Source: Phallusia mammillata
Lineage: Eukaryota > Chordata > Ascidiacea > Phlebobranchia > Ascidiidae
Assembly: GCA_003260075.1 (NCBI GenBank)
Contig: QLIY01000167.1
Location: 66,530 to 130,529, forward strand
Reading direction: 5' to 3'
DNA: 64,000 nt
Shown here: positions 51,501 to 62,200 of the stretch, one piece after another
Layout: each line of letters starts with the position of its first letter
How positions within the stretch are numbered: the first letter of the stretch is position 1
The notes under the pieces: generated by a model
Database searches by the model: none
The model's input: only the letters and a program-made list of their open reading frames with translations
Told to the model about the DNA's origin: nothing
Position numbers and translations under genes: made by a program

Positions 51501-53220
51501 CAAGCCCGAATCCCGGCCCGAACCCAAATCGATTTTTTAGAAGCTCATTTAGGCCCGAAAGTTTGATTGATAGGCCTATACATGACGGCCCCCGCAAAGA
51601 CTAAGACCACAAGAAAGCCCGAACCCGAATCCGGCTCGACTTAGAACTCTGTCTCGCTATGACGTGTTAAGGAAATTGAAAACAAAAACGCTAAACGCTA
51701 AATCGTTTGTCAATTTGTCCAGCTTTTTTATGCAATTAACTGGAATATGCGACTACCCGTACAATTTCCTCAACGAATTGCAACGTTTGGGATATATGAT
51801 CTCTATGTCCCCCCCCCCGAAATTGAAAACAAAAACGCTAAACGCTAAATCGTTTGTCAATTTGTCAAGCTTTTTTATGCAATTAACTGGAATATGCGAC
51901 TACCCTCAACTAATTGCAACGTTTGGGATATATGATCTCTATGCAGTCAAACGAATTATGCGACTAACTGGAATCGTCTGTACCTGTAATTATTTTGTAA
52001 TGAGAACAGAAAAAAATAGTCAAACTCTTTTATCGACGAATATAAGCTCGTATGATGACTTTTTTAACATAAATCCTATTTTGATAAAATGCTACCAGTG
52101 TGTGAACCCAAACCGTCATCGAGCTTTTTTAATTCGCCAAATTTTGTCAATCAATTCCTCTGTGACATCCCCACCGGACTCACCCGTCCGGTGCCTTCCC
52201 CAGCTGCACGGAGCTTTGAAACAGACCGCTCCCTTCTTGTCCCACGATGCGAACTTTAGACGCTGGAGAACTTGTTTCTGAGCTTCCTGTAAGTGACTCG
52301 ACAAGCTGATTGACCAAAACTTTCTTCTGGTCGTCGCTGCCAAGCTCATAAACTATTCCAAAGCCCTTGGACGCGATGTCTTGCGTTAGGTCTGAAAATA
52401 AAACCCTTGCAAGAAAATTGTTGAATGGATTCGACCGGATCAAATGAATCATGCTTTTGACATTAACACATAAGTTTTGTTGTCTGGCAAATAGTGGTGT
52501 TACTATGACAGCATAAGTGTGTTTTGATTTGACCTTAGTTCTCTGGCTTTAAGGTGTTTTGTTAACCTGAAAACGGCCAGGAGTGAACTAAACGACAATC
52601 TTTAAAAATCAATACTAGTTGGCATATTGCCAGTTATTGCGCAGTTTGAAAGAATATTTGGTACGAAAATAGTAGGTAAAGACGGACTTTTTCATTTTAA
52701 GTTGTACTAAAAAAGTTTCGTAAAAGATTCGGTTCCAGCCAAATCACACAACTTATTATGCCGAAACCGAATCTTCACAAAAATCGCTGATTCGATCAAA
52801 CAAATTCGGCAAACCGAATATTCTGTACACCACTAACATTAACCATACTGTCCGAAGTATTTGTGCTTTATACAAAATGATGCAAATTTTACCATCCGGT
52901 TCAGATAGTAGTGATGTAAATGAATTCTGTAAATCCATAAGATGAGCTAATACTGCTGGATGTTGTGAATATTCCTTTGTTTTTAGCATTGTCATCAACC
53001 ATATACAAGACGCCTGAAGAGTAATATGAATGTGAAATGTGAACACGCAAAATAAACCTGTTTATGTACTGAATGAACCTATTAAACAGGAGATACTAGC
53101 TAAAATTGGTGCCTTTGTTTCTTTTTACTTTTTCACCATTAAACATATTGAATATTGAATAACAAATAGTCTATTTTGGTTATTTGCATATTACGTAGAA
53201 ATAAAATACTTATTGGTTAG

Positions 53221-53256
<36 letters not shown>

Positions 53257-56200
53257 ATTTTTGCAAACATAAAAAGGTATGTATACTTTCACAATAATTA
53301 CAAACTTCTGTTTTTACACAAAAAATTTTAAACAAATTATTTTTTAATATTTTAGAAGTTTACCTCAAAATTCGTTACAAAAATCATATTAGCCCTGATT
53401 TTGACACCAACAAAAAAATGAACACACAATTTGGTACCTGTCTGGCAGCTGGTATGCGGTGCATTACAAACTCAGATATGATTTTAGTGAGAAGCCATTC
53501 AACATGGTCATGTTGATGTGCGGGTTGTTGTTGGTCTGCTTGTTGCAAGTGATGAAATGGATTGTCCTTGGATACCCATCTGTCATGCTTTTCAGGAGAG
53601 TTTGTTCCAAGAGCTGCACTACACAACGCTCGACCCACCGAGAAATGTAGTTCAGTGCCTTTGATCTGAAAAATGTCAGAAGTTGGAAAAATTTCAGTTT
53701 TACAGAAATGCTGTTATGCTGCATACTGAATTCTAAATTTATTAGGATATCATAATAATTAAGATGCTATTGTTCTACTTTTTTTTAAATTGATTAGGCA
53801 AGTAAACCAATTGTCTACAGCAGTGTTTCTAACCCTAAAGACGCAGCCCTACTTGGGACAAATTTATCAGTATGATACAAACTTTCTCTGTGACTTCTGT
53901 TTAGCATAGTAACTCATATGGCAGTTTAATTTAGGATTGGAACAACAGTATTTGCAATTACATACTTCTATGATTGTTTTTTTTTTTTGCTTATTTTACA
54001 TAAAAAGCATGAAATAGTTTAAAGGTTTTCGGTGACATGAACCATAACCACAATTTTAAGTGACATGACCTATACTTACAAACAGGTTTTCTGTATGATG
54101 TTTGTTAGTAAATGTATGAACACATTCTAATATTGGTTGCATTGTGTTAGAAAACCTCTAAAGGGGGCTGGAGAGAAAAAAGGTTGAGAAACACTGGTCT
54201 ACAGTAAAAGGTTGTAAAAAGAAACATTTTTTTCCTAAAGCATATTTTTTCACAAACATAAATCAAGTGCACCTAACAAACACTGAAAAAATACATCAAC
54301 CAAATTTTAAAAAATCATTGCGCTACTACTAAAACAGAGAAAATGCACTTACTTCGGAAGAATCAAGCAAAGTTTGCAAAATCTTCTCAGTGTGGGGAAA
54401 ATTTCCATCACCAACTGGAAGTCTTCCAAGGGAAATCACAACTTGCTCACGAAGTTTGTGGTTAGTTTTGCTTGAAACCAGGTTTGTCAAAGCTTCTACT
54501 ACTGTCCCCCCCCCCATAGTAGTGATGTAAATGAATTCTGCAAATCCATGAGATGAGCTAAAACTGCTGGATGCTGCGAATATTCCTTTGTTTTTAGCAT
54601 TGTCATCAACCAAATACAAGACGCCTGAAGAGTAATATGAATGTGAAATGTGAACACGCAAAATAAACCTGTTTATGTACTGAACGAACCTATTAATCAG
54701 GAGATACAATCAGAAAATGGTGTCAGAAAATGGCTATAGAAAACAGTACTTAATTGCATTTTCCATTTTCATTTGTTACTTGAGTGAAAGTTTAGTACTA
54801 ATATTAAGACAATGCTGGTCCACTTAATCACATATCTGTTTTATTGCATACTGACTACCAAACAACACTTTATCAGTTAGAAACATATTGTGGTTACTTT
54901 TTTCCTTTTTTATTTTTGCCTCACAAATTTTTAAAACAATTTTTTTTTGCATAATTTGAAGGTTGCAAAAATCAGTCTAAAATTTTGTTGTATTTAGAAA
55001 CAACAATTTCTTATGTACTTGGTTTCACCTCAACATTTATTACAACAATCATATTAGCCCTTATTTTAACACCAACAAAAATTTAGCACACAATTTGGTA
55101 CCTGTCTGGCAGCTGGTATGCGGTGCATTACAAATTCTGATATGATTTTAGTGAGAAGCCATTCAACATAGTCATGTTGATGTGCAGGTTGTTGTTGGTC
55201 TGCTTGTTGCAAGTGATGAAATGGATTGTCCTTGGAAACCCATCTGTCATGCTTTTCAGGAGAGTTTGTTCCGAGAGCTGCACTACACAACGCTCGACCC
55301 ACCGAGAAATGTACCCCCCCCCCCAGTGTCTTTGATCTGAAAAATGTCAGAAGTTGGAATAATTTCAGTTTGATTGCAATGCGTTATGTTCCATACTGAA
55401 TTATAAATTTATTAGGATATCATAATAATTAAGATGCTATTGTTCTACTCTTTTTTTTTAAATCGATTAGGCAAGTAAACCAATTGTCTACAGCAGTGTT
55501 TCTAACCCTAAAGACGCAGCCCTACTTTGGACGAATTTATTAGTATAATATAAACTTTCCCTGTGACTTCTGTTTAGCATAGTAACTGATATGGCAGTTT
55601 AATTTAGGATTGGAACAACAGTATTTGCAATTACATACTTCTATGATTGTGTTTTTTTGCTTCTTTTACATAAAAAGCATGAAATAGTTTAAAGGTTTTC
55701 GGTGACATGAACCATAACCACAAATTTAAGTGACATGACCTATAATTACAAACAGGTTTTCTGTATGATGTTTGTTAGTAAATGTTTGAACAAATTCTAG
55801 TATTGGTTGCATTTTATTAGAAAACCTCTACAGGGGGCTGGAGAGAAAAAAGGTTGAGAAACACTGGTCTACAGTAAAAGGTTGTAAAAAGAAACATTTT
55901 TTTCCTAAAGCATATTTTTTCACAAACATAAATCAAGTGCACCTAACAAACACTGAAAAAATACATCAACCAAATTTTAAAAAATCATTGCGCTACTACT
56001 AAAACAGAGAAAATGCACTTACTTCGCCCCCCCCCCTTTTTCCTAAAGCATATTTTTTCACAAACATAAATCAAGTGCACCTAAAAAACACTGAAAAAAT
56101 ACATCAACCAAACTATAAATTGAGCTACTACTTAAACAGAGGAAATGTACTTACTTCAGAAGAATCAAGCAAAGTTTGCAAAATCTTCTCAGTGTGGGGA

Positions 56201-59200
56201 AAATTTCCATCACCAACTGGAAGTCTTCCCAGTGAAATCACAACTTGCTCACGAAGTTTGTGGGCAGTTTTACTTGAAACCAGGTTTGTCAAAGCTTCTA
56301 CTACTGCCCCCCCCCCCAGTTTCATAATTTTATTCTTATTATTTTTTGTTTCAAATTTTTATGTCAATTTTACACTTCTACAAAATCATTAAATAAGTTT
56401 TTTTGCACTTTTCTTATTCCAAACATTGTTTTGAATACAAACATTACATATATACCCCCCCCCCAGTTTCATAATTTTATTCTTATTATTTTTTGTTTCA
56501 AATTTTTATGTCGATTTTACACTTTTACAAAATCATTAAATAAGTTTTTTTTTTGCACTTTTCTGACTCCAAACATTGTTTTGAATACAAACATTACATA
56601 TATTTTCTAAACAAAAGCAAAAAACACTGAAATGCTACTAATGATTGCACACTAAAACTAATTGCACCACTCTTGTACAACCAAAAGAGTTTTTAACATA
56701 AAAAATAAGATTTACTTGTGTGTGGAGAAACAAAAATGTGCTATTGATTGATAACAAAAAGTTGATTATACCTGGAACATCTGTTGACTGTTGGGAGTCT
56801 TTATCATTAGATGTTTGACCATCAATAAGGGGTACAGCAACTTTTCTTGCAATCTCACCCACAGAAAAACATGCAGCAGTTACCAACAGCTGTTCTTGCT
56901 GCATCTTTATGTTTTTCACTGAGGGAAACATAATAGGCAGGTATCAGAGTGCAGCCCAGTTCTAACAAAACTGACCCAAGCTGTAGGTTAACCTTTTAGA
57001 TGCAACAAAATTGCAATAAGGTGGTTTTGTCCTGAGGGTTCAGATGAGAAAAAATTAAGAAACAAAAATTTACCGAGTATGGACAATGTCTCAGTTGCCA
57101 GTGGATCATCTTTATTGTCAGAATTGTTAAGTTTTAAATAATCACCAACAATGTAACCCAGCAAAAGTAGGCTGCCGTGCTTCTCTTCAAACCTCTAAAA
57201 CAAAATATATACATTCAATGTTTCTCCAATGCATTAGTCTGGAAAATACAACAAAGGTTGTACTTCAAATCTATAGAGCTCTTCTGGCAATTGTATTTTT
57301 ACAGACGCTTCGACGTCCTGTATAGCCAGTCTGCAGAACATGGCAGTTCCTGACAAGATCTCGTGCGTGCAGGACCTACAGGTCCTGCATGCGCGTCCCG
57401 TAAGTTCACGTGCAATACGTATTTTAGCAGGCACAAAGGAAGTAAAAGAGGTCAAGACAGGCCAATTAAATGCTTTTGGTGCAAAATTTTCGCGTGCAAA
57501 CCCCAAAACTTGGCGTGCAAAATTTTTTTTTCCAAAAAAAAATCGCGCGTGCAGCTGCCACACTCTGCAGACTGACTGTACAGGTTACCTTCATCAGGGT
57601 AAATAAGGCAACATCTATAGACTATGTTTTCAATAATATTGTCAAACTGGACCGAGAACAAGTCATGTATTAGTTGTTTTTTTTGTCAACAAGTAGCTGA
57701 ATCTGAACTCAAAAATTTTTGGACATGTGCTTAAAAGTGATCTCTTATGAGATAATGACAACATATGTTTACCTTGCTTGCACTTGAATGAAGCAAATCT
57801 TTGATCAGGTGCGAATATTCAGTAACTGTTGATGCAGTTCGTTTGAACACAATTGAATAAAGTTCAGCTCCATAATGTCGAATCTATTAACAAAAAAACA
57901 TGCTTGCAATTTCAAGTTGGTCAAGCAACATAAAATGGGCATTTTCTTTGACAACATTTCGACCTATCGAGAAATTTACTTTTGACATATGGTTTTCATT
58001 ATGACCCACCAAAAGACATATAACACAAAATTGGTAAAAACCGTAATCTGAAACCTTGAATCCCTTGTATCTCATCAGCACTGATAGGAAAACATATATG
58101 TATGTATGTATATTTTCAAACACTGACAAACCAGTTTAATTCAATAGCTATTTGACATAAGTTTTTTTAAGCAATTTATGCGATCAAAAAGTTTTAATAA
58201 ATGGTTTCAGTTGAAATTTAGGATCTATGCAATTAAACAAAATTTGTGATTAAAATTATTTGACCAAGTCTAGGTTGTTAGTGGACAGAAGTAAAACCAA
58301 ACATAAAAGATACAACTCTGCCTTCACAAAACAAGGTATAAACAAACAAACAAAAAGAATTTTTTTTGTTACCCTGTCACAAGTGTGAAATAAACTGTAA
58401 ACAAACAAACAGAAAGAATAACTATATAAAGCTGTTCTGGCAATTGTATTTTTGCACCGACGTTACCCTGATAAAGGCGACTTGTATAGTACATCAAAAC
58501 ACCTGTGCATAAATACAATTGCCAGAAGAGCTCTATAAACTTAAAATTACGTCTGGCAGCAACAGGTAAAAGCAGAGAAAAAATTCCCCCCCCCCCAGAA
58601 GAGCTCTATAAACTTAAAATTACGTCTGGCAGCAACAGGTAAATGTAGAGAAAAAATTTTTTATTACATTATCACGAGTGTGTGTTGACAAACTTCGAAT
58701 CCAAGACACTCTACTGGTGAAGTCATCAGATTTTATAGATCCCGAGCACACCAATATCTTGTTGACGTCAATAATATCAGGGCACACAGCAACGATCTCA
58801 AGCAAATAATAAACCACACTTGGGTCTGTAGAATAAGTCTCATTTGCAAGATATTCAATCTATTCTTCCCAATGGACAACAAAAATTTGCAAATATGTTT
58901 TGTCCTATTGTTACACAGTCATGCGATTTATTCTCAATTTTATGTCCAACTGAATCCTAAACTGGGATCTATCATCAGGTGCAAAAATATTCTGGTTGAT
59001 CACAAAACAGTTTAATGGACTCTTTTTAAGAGACTTTTACATGTTAAACTGACCTGAAATAAGCCGCAAATATTGGAACATGAGGTCAATGTACATCGAC
59101 ACCAACTGGATCATTTCAGTGTCATTCCCAAGAAGTCTTTGTCTGAAAAATAGTAAAAAGTACTTTTGAAGCACTCTTTCTTGACCAAATGCATGGAACA

Positions 59201-62200
59201 AATTAGTGTCAGACAGAAAAAGAAAACTTCCGAAACATGATTTATTGTACTCTATTGTATTTTATAAAAACATGATTGAATAAACAATATTTTTTGAATA
59301 CTTAATTTGTTGAATTTATCGTAAAAGACAAAAAAGCAATAAAGTTAAACGGTAATTTTGGGAAACTGGGAATTTCAAAGTCAATGTAAGCTAAATGCAT
59401 AACATAAGAAAGTAGTAATTCAACAACAACAAAATTTAGTAGGTAAAGTGCCCACAGCTAGCATTTCTACAATAAATCATCCTCACAGTACACAATCGAT
59501 TTGACTTAAAATTAAAGCTTGCACCAAAATAAAAAATTCCCCCCCCCCGATACCGAGTACGAGTATCGATACCACTGAAATTGTTCGATACCATCGTTAC
59601 CGAGTACCGAGTACCGGGTACCCGTCCCATCACTAAAATTAAAGCTTGCACCAAAATAAAAAATACACACCTGACATAAGCAGCGATTTTAAGTGAAGTC
59701 ATTTCCAAATCTTCTGGGTCAAGATCATTTACTTCAAAAGGATTTAGAGTGGTATGACTGATCAGGCATTTGCGAAGATAAACTAGGATTGATTTGAAAG
59801 TAGTCGGTAGAAATGGCATTGATCGAGTCCCAATAACATGCCGCTTGCCTGATGATCCCCGTTCTAATGCCTGAATTCCAAAGTAAGAAAACATTTTAGA
59901 CCATGTTAACCATGGGAGTGGAATTTAAAATGGATAAATAACTAGAAGGCTCTTTTTCTACCTCAAATCAGAAGTGATTAAAATATTTCTACTTTAGTAA
60001 ATTTATTTAAATGGATAAATAACTAGAAGGCTTAATTTCCTGCCTATAAAATGAACTAATATTTTATGCCAAAAAGGCCTTAAAACAAAAAGTTGTGTTG
60101 TTTTTGACAGAAATGGGGTCAAAATGACAGTGTTATTTCTACGGTATTTCATACATTTTTGTAGATATAAGTAAGGATGTTTGCAAATGTGGGCAACTTA
60201 AATCCATTGTTGCTTTTCTCCAATGAAACATCTTTAGAAGTTTTTCCTGATAGAAATCGGTTAGCAGACGCTGCTACATCTTCCTTAACTAAAAAATATA
60301 CAAAATAGACAGTAACAACTTCGTTAATTATTCAAGTTCTTAAAAATATAATATACTATAATTTATCATGGTATGCGATGCCAATTAAAAGCGTTATACC
60401 GAATCAGCTGGTCACCAAGCATTCTATGTGGCAAGGCATAGGCTAGATTCAAACAGGAGTCCTTTCTACCATTTTTGGTAAAAGGATGATTATGTGTAAG
60501 CGCAACAATTGAATCACAGATTCAAGAAAACATTTAACAGACTTATTTGAGTCTGCAAACTCTGAAAAACACTCATTTGAGACACCTCTGTGGGATTTTA
60601 CGATTACTGCAATGTCATAAACCTCCAGCATTTCATAACAGCTTGGTGTCCTTGCATTAAATTAATGGAATAAGAGAAAATGCAGAAGTATAAAAATTAA
60701 ACCAAGCAGCCAAACTTCAACCTACTATCGCCAGTGGCCAGAAGCAGTTGATATCTTGATTGCACATGAGTTGGTGGAAATACAGAACCAGCATAATGCA
60801 CACCAGCAAGTCGCACAAAGTGGTCATTGTCTGTATTGGAGAAAATGGGAAAAATAATCTTTGACTTTTTGCAAGGAAAATGTGAGTGACTTTGTATATT
60901 TATCAGTGACTTAAACTTAACACACCCAATAATTAAACAAGTTTGTACAAACAAGTCACTAAACACATGAAGCTTCTAATTGCTTTGTGCTCATGACTTT
61001 ATCATCTATCTTGAACAAGAAAATCAAGAAAGCTCAACACAGTTATATTTGCCACAATAACTGCTGAATATAATTAAATGAGATGTTACCTTCCATTGCT
61101 TTGTCAATCAACATCGCAACATCATTGAGTTTATCACTGGGCAAGTTCTTGTAAGCTGATGACATCATCACAAGAGATTCCTGCATGGCTAATTTCACTT
61201 CAACAGAATCTTCCTGTTATGTAAGCAAAAAAATTGGTAACCACCATCCAGCAAATTACAATCCATACAATGCATATTGAGGGTTGACCATATAGGTGTC
61301 TTTATTAATTTAGAAAATCTTGGTTACTCACAATGCAAGTAATAACAAATTCAGTTTTATCACACACTGGCCACTAAGCTCTAGGTAATTATATGGGGAA
61401 TATTGCATTTTTTGTGAGTGCTAGCTGTTTGCAAGACAGCACAAAATTACACAGGTATTAACAAGAATTGCCTGTACACCACATTAAAAAAAAGTTAAAT
61501 AAACTACACAAAACTGAAAAGCAGAAGGTTACAAGGTTCAAAATTACTGTTTTAAAATTGCCAAAAAATACAACATTACATAAACATAAAATAAAGAAAC
61601 TTTCGAAGATACTAATATTTATAAAAGTATGAATAATATTTTTAAACTTTTAAAATAACATGTTTCCAGTTTCAAAATCAAAAGTTACAACAAAAACTGT
61701 TCAATGCAGCACAACTGTTCAAACCTGTGGTAAAGTTTGAAACATTGCCATAAGAATGTTGATTCTTTGTGTAAATGGTTCAGACATTCTTGTTGATAAC
61801 CTTCCCATTGAAATATAAGCTAAACTCTTTGATCTTGAATCTGTTTCTTCATTGTTTACCACCTTGAGTAAACCGTCCAATAACAAAATCGCCTGTTTTT
61901 GCAGTTTGTCTAAATCAGCTCTAAAAATGACCCCCCCCCCCCTTGAGTAAACCGTCCAATAACAAAATCGCCTGTTTTTGCAGTTTGTCAAAATCAGCTC
62001 TAAAAATGACAAAAAAAAACATGTAAGTTTTCCAAGCTTTCGGCAAAATTGTAGCAGTTTTTTATCATCTTCAAAGTGCCTGTATTTAGACCAAACTATC
62101 TATACTTTGGAAAATCTTTTGATTAATTGTCTGTTCTAGTTATTGCTAAAATCTTCTTGTTAATCACATATTCCAATTAGTCATATGAAAAGGTGGAAAA

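Larger units (their letters stand above)
52908..56306 (-). repeat. Large allelic duplication carrying ECM29 exons 15-17
   Basis: 52908-54505 and 54517-56026 are copies of about 1.6 kb, with a third tile 56037-56306 overlapping the end. Copies of exons: 17 at 53013-52893 and 54624-54517 (partial); 16 at 53665-53438 and 55336-55102 (the latter interrupted by C11 at 55314-55324); 15 at 54501-54353 and 56303-56155. Coding differences include HQHDH/HQHDY and SKTNH/SKTAH. Each tile also carries the hAT-type element, so the insertion predates the split. Confidence 0.9.

Noticed and set aside
51664..52281. The longest single frame of the window (205 codons, + strand)
   Set aside because: It crosses a C10 joint, translates both copies of a duplicated tile and then runs antisense to an ECM29 exon.
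54353..55336. True tandem duplication of ECM29 exons 15-17
   Set aside because: Exon phases and family alignment need each exon once; the copies begin and end in C runs and differ like alleles.
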